A stretch of DNA of 64,000 bases from HGM12587 sp964602445 (GCA_964602445.1 CAZRQV010000003.1:1-64000); one strand, 5' to 3'; shown: positions 32,759 through 42,277, counted from the stretch's first letter. A program made the numbers and translations. The notes: a model not told the origin generated them from the letters alone.

Positions 32759-35038
32759 ATGGGAAAGAGTAAAAAACTGTTAGCCCTTTTATTAGGACTG
32801 ACAATGAGCGCCAGCTTACTTGCAGGCTGTGGCGCAAAAGACAATGCTTCTACAGATGATAAAGCAAACGTAGAAGATAGTGCAACAGCTGATTCAGCTG
32901 AAGAAGGCACATTAGTAGCAGCAGCTACAGGATTTGAGAACAAGTTCTCTCCATTCTTTGCACAGAGTGCAGACGATCAGGACGTAGCTGATTTTACACA
33001 GCTTTACATGATGGGTGTTGACCGTGTGTCTAACCCGGTTCTGAACGGTATCGAAGGTGAAACACGTTCTTACAATGGTACAGACTATACTTACTATGGT
33101 CCAGCTGATATCGTTGTAACAGAAAACGAAGACGGTACAGTATACTATGATATGACAATGCGTGATGATTTAGTATTCTCTGATGGCACACCAGTTGACA
33201 TCGATGACTTTATCTTCAGCTTATATGTATTCCTTGACCCATCTTATGATGGATCTTCAACACTGTATTCTACACCAATCCTTGGTCTTGAAGAATACCG
33301 TACAGGTATGGATACATTATATAACCTGTTAATGACAGCAGGAAGAGACAACACAGATTTTGCAAACTGGGATGAAGCTACTCAGACAGCTTTCTGGGCA
33401 GATGTTGACCAGGCTGGTGAAAAATTCGCTCAGTCAATCCTTGATTATGTAGTAGCAGCAGGATATGCAACAGAAGAAGATGGTATTGCAGCTCAGGCAG
33501 CTATGTGGGGATTTGAAATTGCAGAAGATGCTACAGCAGCAGATTTCTGGAACGCAATCGTAGAAGCTTATGAAGGTGATATCGTAACAGCTGTTGAAAC
33601 AGAAGTTGCAAGCACAGCATTCACAGAATTTATGAACGACTATGCTACTTATTCAGTTGGTGTTCAGTTAAGTGAATCTGCATCAAGCATCGCTGGTATC
33701 CAGCGTACAGGCGACTACAGCGTACGTATCGTAGCTAGCGAATTAGACGCTACTATGATCTACCAGATGGGTCAGCCAATCGCTCCACTTCACTACTATG
33801 GTGATGAAGCTCTTTATGATTACGACAACAACCAGTTCGGTTTCACAAAAGGTGACCTTTCTGCAATCCGTGAAAAAACAACTCAGCCAATGGGTGCTGG
33901 TCCATACGTATTCAAAGAAGTTTCTAACGGTGTAGTTTACATGGAAGCTAACGAAAACTTCTACTTAGGTGCTCCAAAGACTAAAAACTTTAACATGATC
34001 GAAACAAAAGAAGCTGATATGTTAAATGGTCTTTCTACAGCAACAATCGATATCGCAGCTCCTTCTTACTCTACAGACCTTGCAGCTCAGATCGCTGAAA
34101 TCAACGGAAGCGAAAATCTTGAAGGAAACGTTATCACAACAATCCTTACAAACTACAGAGGATATGGTTATGTAGGTATCAGTGCTGACAACGTAAAAGT
34201 TGGAAATGATCCAGCATCAGAAGAATCTAAAAACCTTCGTAAAGCAATTGGTACAGTACTTGCTGCTTACCGTGATGAAGGTATCGACTCTTACTATGGT
34301 GAAACAGCATCCGTAATCAACTACCCAATCTCTAATACATCTTGGGCAGCTCCACAGGTTACAGATGATGGTTATACAGTAGCTTACTCTGTTGACGTAG
34401 ACGGAAACGCACTTTACACAGCAGATATGGATACAGCAACAAAATATGAAACAGCATTAAACGCAGCTTTAGGATTCTTTGAAGCAGCTGGTTACACAGT
34501 AGAAGATGGTAAATTAACAGCAGCTCCAGAAGGTGCAAAACTTGAGTATACAGTAAACATCGGTGGCGGTGGCCAGGGTGACCACCCAACATTCTTAATC
34601 CTTAAGAATGCAGCAGATGCTTTCGCTTCTATCGGATTTACATTAACAGTAAACGACCTTGCAAACGCATCTGACCTTTACAACTCTTATCAGACAGGTG
34701 TAGCTGAAATGTGGTGTGCTGCATGGCAGTCATCTTCTGACCCAGATATGTATCAGTTATATCACTCAGAAGGATCTACAAACTACTACAGAATCAACGA
34801 TGCAGATCTTGATACTTTAGTAATGGATGCTCGTCAGTCTACAGACCAGTCTTACAGAAAAGGTCTCTACAAAGCAGCTATGGAAATCATCATGGACTGG
34901 GGTGTAGAAGTTCCAGTTTACCAGCGTTCAGAAGCTTACACAGTTTCTACAGAACGTGTAGATACAACTTCCCTTCCAACAGATATGACACCATACTGGA
35001 CATGGAAGTCTGAAGTTCAGAATATTGTTGTTAAATAA
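32759..35038 (+). CDS. oppA: Oligopeptide ABC transporter substrate-binding lipoprotein (family 5)
   Basis: A secreted lipoprotein of 759 residues with signal peptide and lipobox LLAGC (Cys near 22). The mature family-5 fold is recognisable from DDLVFSDGTPVDIDDFIFSL (about 142), through GAGPYVFKEV (near 380), to WGVEVPVYQRSEAY near the end. At 759 residues it is far longer than the usual 520-600; the extra part lies mainly at about 165-325. It is rich in GCT, TAC, AAC and CGT codons, unlike flanking genes, which suggests very high expression. A GC-rich hairpin separates it from oppB. Confidence 0.9.
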   Translation: MGKSKKLLALLLGLTMSASLLAGCGAKDNASTDDKANVEDSATADSAEEGTLVAAATGFENKFSPFFAQSADDQDVADFTQLYMMGVDRVSNPVLNGIEGETRSYNGTDYTYYGPADIVVTENEDGTVYYDMTMRDDLVFSDGTPVDIDDFIFSLYVFLDPSYDGSSTLYSTPILGLEEYRTGMDTLYNLLMTAGRDNTDFANWDEATQTAFWADVDQAGEKFAQSILDYVVAAGYATEEDGIAAQAAMWGFEIAEDATAADFWNAIVEAYEGDIVTAVETEVASTAFTEFMNDYATYSVGVQLSESASSIAGIQRTGDYSVRIVASELDATMIYQMGQPIAPLHYYGDEALYDYDNNQFGFTKGDLSAIREKTTQPMGAGPYVFKEVSNGVVYMEANENFYLGAPKTKNFNMIETKEADMLNGLSTATIDIAAPSYSTDLAAQIAEINGSENLEGNVITTILTNYRGYGYVGISADNVKVGNDPASEESKNLRKAIGTVLAAYRDEGIDSYYGETASVINYPISNTSWAAPQVTDDGYTVAYSVDVDGNALYTADMDTATKYETALNAALGFFEAAGYTVEDGKLTAAPEGAKLEYTVNIGGGGQGDHPTFLILKNAADAFASIGFTLTVNDLANASDLYNSYQTGVAEMWCAAWQSSSDPDMYQLYHSEGSTNYYRINDADLDTLVMDARQSTDQSYRKGLYKAAMEIIMDWGVEVPVYQRSEAYTVSTERVDTTSLPTDMTPYWTWKSEVQNIVVK

Positions 35039-35065
35039 TATTTGAAAAACTAGAGAATTGTAAGT

Positions 35066-35093
35066 GGGAACCGATCCAGCGGGACCGGTTCCC
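35066..35093 (+). other. GC-rich hairpin between oppA and oppB
   Basis: GGGAACCGATCC (35066-35077) pairs with GGACCGGTTCCC (35082-35093), one mismatch. There is no T run, so it would slow or protect rather than fully stop transcription. It can allow more binding protein than permease. Confidence 0.65.
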
Positions 35094-35146
35094 CATTTAT
35101 GTGAAACACGGTATTTCATTGTATAGTAGAGAGGAAAATACACCGC

Positions 35147-36133
35147 ATGCAGAAATATATTTTAAAACGAATCTTATTATCTATTATGATTCTGTTTTGC
35201 ACATCCTTGATCATATACTCGCTCTTACGTTGTCTGCCGGCTTCTTATGTAGAAACAGTAGCAATGCAGCTTGCTGCAAAACCGGGAGCAAAGCCATATG
35301 ATGAATGGATCGCTCAGTTAAATGCGGCATATGGTCTGGATAAAGGGATCCTGCCAGGATATCTTACTTGGTTAGGACAGGCAATTCAGGGAAATTTTGG
35401 TGATAGCTGGAAATATACAGTTCCGGTACTCGAAAAGTTTAACGATGTTATCTGGCTGTCATTTGTAATGAACGGAATCGCATTCGTTCTCGAACTTATC
35501 ATTGCGATCCCGCTTGGAGTTATCGCCGCAACAAAACAGTATTCAAAAGCAGATTATGCCATCACAGCAGGTGCGCTGGTAGGTATTTCTCTGCCAACAT
35601 TCTTTTTTGCAACACTTTTAAAACTGATCTTCTCAGTAAAACTTGGTTGGTTTGATCTTTTCGGTATTGTAGGCCGTAATTATGCCCAGTTAGATGCAAT
35701 GGGGCAGCTTTTAGACAAAGCAAATCATCTTGTGTTACCGATTACAACATTAGTTATTGTTTCAGTAGGATCTTTAATGCGTTATACACGTACGAATATG
35801 CTGGAAGTATTAAATGCTGATTATATTCGTACCGCAAGAGCCAAAGGTCTGGCTGAAAAGAAAGTTATTTACCAGCACGCTTTCCGTAACACATTAATTC
35901 CGCTGGTAACAATTGTAGGTGGTTCTTTACCATCACTTTTCTCCGGTGCATTGATCACAGAGACACTGTACTCTATCCCAGGCATCGGTTATACGTCTTA
36001 TCATGCAATGGTAATCGGAGATATTCCGTTCTCCATGTTCTATATGACGTTTTTGGCGATTTTGACATTGTCAGGTAACCTGATTTCCGATATTTTATAC
36101 GCAGTAGTTGACCCGCGTGTAAGGATTGCATAG
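35147..36133 (+). CDS. oppB: Oligopeptide ABC transporter permease OppB
   Basis: A 328-residue permease with six membrane segments. The N-terminal MQKYILKRILLSIMILFC start, the PGYLTWLGQAIQGNFGDS family block, the coupling loop RTARAKGLAEKKVIYQHAFRN and the GSLPSLFSGALITETLYSIPGIG block are all typical of OppB/DppB. Length is normal. It follows the intercistronic hairpin and is separated from oppC by 17 nt with AAAGGAGG. Confidence 0.95.
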   Translation: MQKYILKRILLSIMILFCTSLIIYSLLRCLPASYVETVAMQLAAKPGAKPYDEWIAQLNAAYGLDKGILPGYLTWLGQAIQGNFGDSWKYTVPVLEKFNDVIWLSFVMNGIAFVLELIIAIPLGVIAATKQYSKADYAITAGALVGISLPTFFFATLLKLIFSVKLGWFDLFGIVGRNYAQLDAMGQLLDKANHLVLPITTLVIVSVGSLMRYTRTNMLEVLNADYIRTARAKGLAEKKVIYQHAFRNTLIPLVTIVGGSLPSLFSGALITETLYSIPGIGYTSYHAMVIGDIPFSMFYMTFLAILTLSGNLISDILYAVVDPRVRIA

Positions 36134-36150
36134 GAAAGGAGGGTCCTGTT

Positions 36151-37695
36151 ATGAGCGATAAAAATTTAGAAACAACAAACAATAATAATGAAAATGAATC
36201 TTATTCTCTGAATGACGACCGTCGTGTAAAGGTACTTTCACCGGGAGCATTAGTAGCAAAGAGATTTTTCCGTAACCGTCTGGCAGTGCTCGGTATGATC
36301 ATGCTGATCAGTATGTTCGTATTCTCCTTCGTAGGTGGTCTGATCATGCCTTACGGACAGGATGAACAGTTCTATCGTTACGAAAACCAGATGAAGGATT
36401 ATGCCGGAGTCACAGAAAATAAAGATTTCCGTTATATGTCAGCAGAAGGACAGTCTTTTGACAGTGTTTTGCAGGCAAAATTCCAGCTTGCTTATCAGAA
36501 GCAGGAACCATCTTTTGAATATAAAGATGTAGTTTATGAACTGACAGAAGAAGGAACTGATTTTTATACCATTTCTTCTAATGGAACCACACTTGCCATG
36601 GCATTTAAAGATATTGTCAATGGAGAAGGTGTAGAATTCACCTATAATGAAAAATATGCTGCATTAAAAGCATATACAGCAGGTGAATTAGAATTTTCAG
36701 CAGACGGCAAGGATTATACACTGGATGCAGATGCAAACATCGTTTCCGGTGGACAGATCGTAGGTTATATCAGCCGTTTCGTTGTATCTCCGGTAGAAAA
36801 CGGTGTTGTTTTCAATCGTGAATTTAAAGAAGCGATTGCAGATGCAATCGAAGCAAATGTTTCTGAGTTACAGTATACAGACGAAACTGGGGAAGAAGAT
36901 ACTTATAAGATCCAGTATGATGCAACCACAGGTGTTTGGACAGTAACCAGAGGAAAAGCAACCTACGTATATGATACGTATGCAAAACCATCAAAAGAAC
37001 ATCCGCTTGGAACTGATAAAAACGGTATGGATATGCTTACCCGTCTGATGTACGGTGGACGAGTATCCCTGATCATCGGTTTCATCGTTGTATTTATTTC
37101 TGTAGCCATCGGTGTAGTTATGGGTGGTCTTGCAGGATACTTTGGAAAATGGGTTGATAACCTGATCATGCGTATTGTAGATATTTTCTACTGTATTCCA
37201 TCAATGCCATTGATCATTATCTTAGGTGCTGCTATGGATGCGATGAAAGTTGCTCCAATGACACGTATGTTCTACCTGATGCTTATCTTAGGTTTCCTTG
37301 GATGGCCGGGACTTGCACGACTGGTTCGTGGTCAGATCCTGTCATTACGTGAACAGGAATTCATGACAGCAGCAGAAGCCTGCGGTATCAGTGTAAAGAG
37401 AAGAATCTTCAAACATCTGATTCCAAACGTTATTCCACAGCTGATTGTTTCCGCAACAATGAGCCTTGGTTCTACCATTATCACAGAAGCGACTCTGTCC
37501 TTCCTCGGTATTGGTGTAAAATTCCCATTCGCTTCATGGGGAAATATTATCAATGATGTTAATGACTCTTACGTTATGACACATTATTGGTTTATCTGGA
37601 TCCCTGCCGGCATCTGTCTTCTGATTGCCGTGCTTGGCTTTAACTTTGTAGGTGACGGTCTGCGTGACGCGTTTGACCCGAAAATGAAACGGTAA
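36151..37695 (+). CDS. oppC: Oligopeptide ABC transporter permease OppC with a large external insertion
   Basis: A 514-residue permease, where OppC usually has about 300. After a cytosolic tail and TM1 (about 41-68) comes an insert of roughly 200 residues (about 72-280), which should lie outside the membrane. It contains beta-rich segments such as KDVVYELTEEGTDFYTI and TGVWTVTRGKATYVYDT. The normal OppC sequence resumes at HPLGTDKNGMDMLTRLMYGG. The core is intact, with the coupling loop EFMTAAEACGISVKRRIFKH. The insert may meet the enlarged binding protein. Confidence 0.92.
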   Translation: MSDKNLETTNNNNENESYSLNDDRRVKVLSPGALVAKRFFRNRLAVLGMIMLISMFVFSFVGGLIMPYGQDEQFYRYENQMKDYAGVTENKDFRYMSAEGQSFDSVLQAKFQLAYQKQEPSFEYKDVVYELTEEGTDFYTISSNGTTLAMAFKDIVNGEGVEFTYNEKYAALKAYTAGELEFSADGKDYTLDADANIVSGGQIVGYISRFVVSPVENGVVFNREFKEAIADAIEANVSELQYTDETGEEDTYKIQYDATTGVWTVTRGKATYVYDTYAKPSKEHPLGTDKNGMDMLTRLMYGGRVSLIIGFIVVFISVAIGVVMGGLAGYFGKWVDNLIMRIVDIFYCIPSMPLIIILGAAMDAMKVAPMTRMFYLMLILGFLGWPGLARLVRGQILSLREQEFMTAAEACGISVKRRIFKHLIPNVIPQLIVSATMSLGSTIITEATLSFLGIGVKFPFASWGNIINDVNDSYVMTHYWFIWIPAGICLLIAVLGFNFVGDGLRDAFDPKMKR

Positions 37696-37705
37696 GGAGG
37701 AAACG

Positions 37706-38863
37706 ATGGCTAAGAAGAAAGAAGAAGGGTATCTTTCAGCGAAAGAATCCCGCCGTATCTCAAAACAGAACCGTAAGATCACCGATGAGTTTGAAAAGAA
37801 ACGTAAAAGAAAAAATGTGCCTGAGTCAGAATATCTGACTCAGATGCATGATAATGATAATGCAGTTGAATTTGATAATCTTCATACCTATTTCTTTACA
37901 GATACAGGTGTGGTAAAGAGTGTTGACGGTGTTACTTTTGAAGTACCGACAGGAAAAACTGTAGGTATCGTAGGTGAATCCGGATGCGGTAAATCCGTAA
38001 CAAGTCTGTCTTTAATGCAGCTGTTGCAGAGACCTCAGGGTCAGATCGTAGAAGGTGAAATCCGTTTGAACATGGGTGAAAAAGCATTTGATGTGGCAAA
38101 AATGCCGCAGGAAAAAATGCAGGGAATCCGTGGTAATCAGGTAGCGATGATCTTCCAGGAGCCGATGACAAGCTTAAATCCTGTATTCCGTATCGGAAGA
38201 CAGATCGAAGAAGTAATCGAGCTTCATGACGGTGAAGGCAAAACAAAAGAAGATATCAAAGCACGTGCGATTGAACTTCTTGAAATGGTAGGAATTGCCA
38301 ACAGTGAAGGTGTATACAGAATGTTCCCTCACGAACTTTCCGGTGGTATGCGTCAGCGTGTTATGATCGCAATTGCACTTGCATGTAATCCAAAGCTGAT
38401 CATTGCGGATGAACCGACAACAGCTCTGGACGTTACGATTCAGGCACAGATCCTTGACCTGCTCCGTAACTTAAAAGATAAGATTAATTCATCAATCATG
38501 CTCATTACTCATGACCTTGGTGTAATTGCAGAAATGGCAGATTATATTGTTGTAATGTATGCAGGCCGTGTGGTTGAAAAAGGTACCGCGGAAGAAATTT
38601 TTGAACATCCGTCTCATCCATATACCATCGGACTGATGGCTTCCAAGCCGGTGGTAGGAAAGAAAGTAGATAAACTCTACTCCATTCCTGGCAAAGTACC
38701 AAACCCGGTAAATATGCCAAATTATTGTTATTTCAAAGACCGCTGTGAAATGTGTGTAGACAACTGTGGCGGAGATTATCCACCGGAAATCAGCCTGTCA
38801 GAAACACATAAGGTAAGCTGTTACCGTTACTGCGAAGGATGTAAAGGAAAGGAGGACAAATAA
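37706..38863 (+). CDS. oppD: Oligopeptide ABC transporter ATP-binding protein OppD
   Basis: A 385-residue ATPase. A Lys/Arg-rich N-terminal extension (about 1-50) is unusual; the ABC domain follows with Walker A GESGCGKSV, the FQEPMTSLNPVF Q-loop, the signature LSGGMRQR, Walker B LIIADEP and switch H in THDLGV. The oligopeptide-specific C-terminal tail has cysteines (CYFKDRCEMCVDNC) that in family members bind an iron-sulfur cluster. It is the first of the paired ATPases. Confidence 0.94.
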   Translation: MAKKKEEGYLSAKESRRISKQNRKITDEFEKKRKRKNVPESEYLTQMHDNDNAVEFDNLHTYFFTDTGVVKSVDGVTFEVPTGKTVGIVGESGCGKSVTSLSLMQLLQRPQGQIVEGEIRLNMGEKAFDVAKMPQEKMQGIRGNQVAMIFQEPMTSLNPVFRIGRQIEEVIELHDGEGKTKEDIKARAIELLEMVGIANSEGVYRMFPHELSGGMRQRVMIAIALACNPKLIIADEPTTALDVTIQAQILDLLRNLKDKINSSIMLITHDLGVIAEMADYIVVMYAGRVVEKGTAEEIFEHPSHPYTIGLMASKPVVGKKVDKLYSIPGKVPNPVNMPNYCYFKDRCEMCVDNCGGDYPPEISLSETHKVSCYRYCEGCKGKEDK

Positions 38864-39886
38864 ATGGCAGACAAAAAACTCATTACGCCTGAATTTGAAC
38901 CTGTAACCTATGATCCGCAGTATATTTTGATGGTAAATCAGTTAAGAAAATATTTCCCGATCAAAGAAGGAATGCTTTCTAAAACTGTAGGATATGTAAA
39001 GGCTGTTGACGGCGTTACTTTTAACTTAAAACGTGGTACAACAATGGGTCTGGTAGGTGAATCAGGCTGTGGTAAAACTACAACAGGACGTACCATCTTA
39101 CGACTTGCAGGAGAAAAAACTTCAGGACAGGTACTCTTTAACGGACAGGAAGTTTACGACCTGAGCGCAAAAGAGATGCGTGATATGCGTACAAAGATGC
39201 AGATCATTTTCCAGGATCCATTCTCAAGTTTGTCTCCGCGTCTCCCGGTTGGTGAAATCATCGGTGAAGCTGTTCGTGAACACAATCTGGTTCCGAAGGA
39301 ACAGTTTGATGACTATATCGATCAGGTTATGGATGACTGTGGACTTCAGCCATTCCATAAAACACGTTATCCGCACGAATTCTCCGGTGGACAGCGTCAG
39401 CGTATCTGTATTGCCAGAGCGCTTGCATTAAATCCGGAATTCGTTGTATGTGACGAACCAGTATCTGCGCTGGACGTTTCTATTCAGGCACAGATCATCA
39501 ACTTATTAAAAGATTTACAGGAAAAACGTAACTTAACATACTTGTTCATTTCTCACGACTTATCAGTAGTAGAACATATTTCTGATACAGTAGGTGTTAT
39601 GTACCTTGGAAATCTGGTAGAATATGGTGAAACAGATGATATCTTCAAGAATCCTCTGCATCCATATACAAAGGCATTGTTCTCAGCAATTCCTGTTCCG
39701 GATCCAAAAGCGAAAAAGGAACGTATCGTGCTGGAAGGATCGATTCCTTCACCGGCAAATCCACCAAAAGGATGTAAGTTCCATACTCGTTGTGCTCATT
39801 GCATGGAAAAATGTAAACATGAAGCACCGGTACAGAGAGAAGTAGAACCGGGACATTACGTAGTATGTCATCTTTATGATAAATAA
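38864..39886 (+). CDS. oppF: Oligopeptide ABC transporter ATP-binding protein OppF
   Basis: The second ATPase, 340 residues, starting directly after the oppD stop. Walker A is GESGCGKTT, the Q-loop FQDPFSSLSPR, the signature FSGGQRQR, Walker B VVCDEP, and switch H is in SHDLSV. The C-terminal cluster CKFHTRCAHCMEKC parallels that of OppD. It forms the asymmetric nucleotide-binding pair that drives peptide import. Confidence 0.95.
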   Translation: MADKKLITPEFEPVTYDPQYILMVNQLRKYFPIKEGMLSKTVGYVKAVDGVTFNLKRGTTMGLVGESGCGKTTTGRTILRLAGEKTSGQVLFNGQEVYDLSAKEMRDMRTKMQIIFQDPFSSLSPRLPVGEIIGEAVREHNLVPKEQFDDYIDQVMDDCGLQPFHKTRYPHEFSGGQRQRICIARALALNPEFVVCDEPVSALDVSIQAQIINLLKDLQEKRNLTYLFISHDLSVVEHISDTVGVMYLGNLVEYGETDDIFKNPLHPYTKALFSAIPVPDPKAKKERIVLEGSIPSPANPPKGCKFHTRCAHCMEKCKHEAPVQREVEPGHYVVCHLYDK

Positions 39887-39915
39887 GAGAATAAAAGCAT
39901 AGAGGAGGAATCAGC

Positions 39916-40113
39916 ATGGGAAACTCATGGAATCAGAACGATTTCGAAGATCCGGATATGGAAGAAGAATATGAGGAACCACAGGTACAGCTTACCAAAG
40001 AAGAGCGTCGCTGGTTTATCTTAGGAGCGTTAAAAAGTGTACTTTTGATCGCATCAGTTTATCTGATCGGTGCAGCACTGCTGATATGCTTTTTATTAAA
40101 GATTTGGAATTAA
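39916..40113 (+). CDS. Small single-pass membrane protein, last gene of the opp operon
   Basis: A 65-residue protein with an acidic N-terminus (DPDMEEEYEEP, about 12-22) and one C-terminal membrane helix (about 35-62). It has a good ribosome site (GAGGAGG) 30 nt after oppF and lies before the operon terminator, so it is real and co-expressed with Opp. I do not recognise the family. A small subunit or assembly partner of the transporter is possible but unproven. Confidence 0.8.
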   Translation: MGNSWNQNDFEDPDMEEEYEEPQVQLTKEERRWFILGALKSVLLIASVYLIGAALLICFLLKIWN

Positions 40114-40121
40114 AAAAAGAG

Positions 40122-40167
40122 AAGCTGTGATTCAGGTGAAAACTTGAATCACAGCTTATTTTTTTTC
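40122..40167 (+). terminator. Terminator of the opp operon
   Basis: A stem of about 14 bp (AAGCTGTGATTCA against TGAATCACAGCTT) is followed by a run of eight or more T. Confidence 0.95.
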
Positions 40168-40266
40168 ATAGGAAAGAATTTGTCGCATTAATGTATGGAA
40201 GACACGGGTTTTCCTATGAAATAAAAGATTATAACTTAAATTAATGATCTGTGGATAAACTTATAC

Positions 40267-40339
40267 TTGTAAAGAAAAAAGAAGTTTGGTATTATTGTTT
40301 ATTATGCAATACGTTACTGTATAAGGAGAGAACAGTAAC
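40267..40339 (+). promoter_or_regulatory. Promoter and leader hairpin of glnS
   Basis: TTGTAA (40267-40272) and TATTAT (40290-40295) are 17 nt apart. Just after the expected start, GTTACTGT (40313-40320) pairs with ACAGTAAC (40332-40339) around an A/G-rich loop. The loop contains AAGGAGAG, a ribosome-site-like sequence with no start codon. The T-box signature (TGGNACCGCG) is absent. Confidence 0.55.
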
Positions 40340-40370
40340 TGCAATATACAATTCGGGAGGAATCCATCTT

Positions 40371-42038
40371 ATGGAAAACGAAGTAGTATCTAAAAATTTT
40401 ATTGAACAGCTGATAGATAAAGATCTGGCAGAAGGTGTATACGACACTGTCCATACACGTTTCCCGCCGGAACCAAACGGTTACCTGCATATTGGTCATG
40501 CAAAATCCATCCTTTTAAACTATGGACTTGCGAAAAAATACAATGGTAAATTCAACTTACGTTTTGATGATACCAACCCTACGAAAGAAAAGATCGAATT
40601 CGTAGAATCGATCAAAGCAGACGTAGAATGGCTGGGTGCAGATTACGAAGACCGTTTATTCTTTGCATCAAACTATTTTCAGCAGATGTATGAAGGGGCA
40701 GTGAAGCTGATCAAAAAAGGAAAAGCTTATGTATGTGATCTGACCGCAGAAGAAATCCGTGCATACAGAGGAACCTTAACAGAACCGGGAAAAAACAGCC
40801 CATATCGTGACAGAACGGTAGAAGAAAATCTGGAACTTTTTGAAAATATGAAAAATGGCATGTATCAGGATGGAGAAAAAGTGCTTCGTGCGAAAATCGA
40901 TATGGCATCACCAAACATGAACATGCGTGACCCTGTAATTTATCGTGTGGCTCATATGACTCACCACAATACAGGAGATCAGTGGTGCATTTACCCAATG
41001 TACGATTATGCACATCCGGTAGAAGATGCCATTGAAGGAATTACTCATTCTATCTGTACACTGGAATTCGAAGACCACAGACCATTATATGACTGGGTAG
41101 TAAGAGAATTAGAATACGAAATGCCGCCTCGTCAGGTAGAATTTGCAAAATTATATCTGACCAATGTGGTAACAGGAAAAAGATATATCAAACGTCTGGT
41201 AGAAGAAGGCATCGTAGACGGATGGGATGATCCTCGTCTCGTATCGATCGCAGCACTTCGCCGTCGTGGATTTACACCGGAATCAATCAAAATGTTCGTA
41301 GAACTCTGCGGTGTATCAAAGAGCAACAGCTCCGTAGAATATCCGATGTTAGAGTACTGTATCCGTGAAGACCTGAAACTGAAAAAACCTCGTCTTGCAG
41401 CAGTATTAGATCCGATCAAACTGGTCATCGACAACTATCCGGAAGGACAGGTAGAGTATCTGGATGCAGCAAATAACCTTGAAAATGAAGAATTAGGCAC
41501 CAGAAAATTACCATTCTGCCGTGAACTTTATATCGAAAGAGAAGATTTCATGGAAGAACCTCCGAAAAAATATTTCCGTCTGTTCCCAGGCAACGAAGTT
41601 CGTCTGATGCATGCATATTTCGTAAAATGCGAAAGCTTTGTAAAAGATGAAAACGGTAAAGTGGTAGAAGTACATTGTACTTATGATCCGGAAACCAAAG
41701 CCGGCAGCGGATTTACAGGAAGAAAAGTCAAAGGAACCATTCATTGGGTACCGGCTCCATATGCCATCGAAGCAGAAGTACGTCTTTATGAAAACATCAT
41801 TGATGAATCGAAAGGCGTGTACAACGAAGACGGCAGCCTGAATCTGAATCCAAATTCATTACAGATCGTAGAAAAAGCATATCTGGAACCGGCATTTGAA
41901 GGTGCGAAAGCATATGACAGTTTCCAGTTTGTAAGAAACGGATTCTACTGTGTAGATGCAAAAGATTCTACACCGGAAAAAATGGTATTTAACAGAATTG
42001 TTTCCTTAAAGAGTTCTTTCAAGCTTCCAAAAGCTTAA
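40371..42038 (+). CDS. glnS: Glutaminyl-tRNA synthetase
   Basis: A 555-residue class I synthetase that charges tRNA-Gln directly. HIGH is at residues 40-43 in PPEPNGYLHIGHAKS, followed by NLRFDDTNPTKE. The KMSKS-type loop reads VVTGKRYIKRLV (266-277) with Gly in place of the usual Ser, then GWDDPRLVSIAALRRRG as in GlnRS. The beta-barrel anticodon domain is complete, with TGRKVKGTIHWV. Start is the ATG at 40371 behind GGGAGG; a longer frame from 40251 overlaps the promoter. Many Firmicutes lack this enzyme and use amidotransferase GatCAB instead. Confidence 0.96.
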   Translation: MENEVVSKNFIEQLIDKDLAEGVYDTVHTRFPPEPNGYLHIGHAKSILLNYGLAKKYNGKFNLRFDDTNPTKEKIEFVESIKADVEWLGADYEDRLFFASNYFQQMYEGAVKLIKKGKAYVCDLTAEEIRAYRGTLTEPGKNSPYRDRTVEENLELFENMKNGMYQDGEKVLRAKIDMASPNMNMRDPVIYRVAHMTHHNTGDQWCIYPMYDYAHPVEDAIEGITHSICTLEFEDHRPLYDWVVRELEYEMPPRQVEFAKLYLTNVVTGKRYIKRLVEEGIVDGWDDPRLVSIAALRRRGFTPESIKMFVELCGVSKSNSSVEYPMLEYCIREDLKLKKPRLAAVLDPIKLVIDNYPEGQVEYLDAANNLENEELGTRKLPFCRELYIEREDFMEEPPKKYFRLFPGNEVRLMHAYFVKCESFVKDENGKVVEVHCTYDPETKAGSGFTGRKVKGTIHWVPAPYAIEAEVRLYENIIDESKGVYNEDGSLNLNPNSLQIVEKAYLEPAFEGAKAYDSFQFVRNGFYCVDAKDSTPEKMVFNRIVSLKSSFKLPKA

Positions 42039-42077
42039 TTACCAAAAACGAAAAATACGTTTTATAAGAGAAAATGA

Positions 42078-42106
42078 GGGCGTGTGACTATCACACGCCT
42101 TTCCTT
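42078..42106 (+). terminator. Terminator of glnS
   Basis: GGCGTGTGA (42079-42087) pairs with TCACACGCC (42091-42099) with a 3-nt loop, followed by TTTCCTT. Confidence 0.9.
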
Positions 42107-42169
42107 ATAGTTAGGACGAAGACGGAACAGGAAAAGAATCTTCGGGAAAGAAAAATTCTTCTGAATACG

Positions 42170-42198
42170 TTGAAAGATTGTAAGAAATCTTGTAGGAT
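42170..42198 (+). promoter_or_regulatory. Promoter of the foldase/DUF5717/DUF5716 operon
   Basis: TTGAAA (42170-42175) and TAGGAT (42193-42198) are 17 nt apart. About 75 nt of leader follow, with ACAGCT/AGCTGT able to form a small hairpin before the ATG at 42278. Confidence 0.6.
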
Positions 42199-42277
42199 AA
42201 AGGAATAGGAAATTTAAGTAACAGCTGCAGAAAATAGGCAAGCTGTAACCTGAAAAAGCAAAAATAAGGAAAATTAT

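Noticed and set aside
40267..40370. T-box before glnS
   Set aside because: No specifier stem, no TGGNACCGCG element and no terminator; only a short hairpin.
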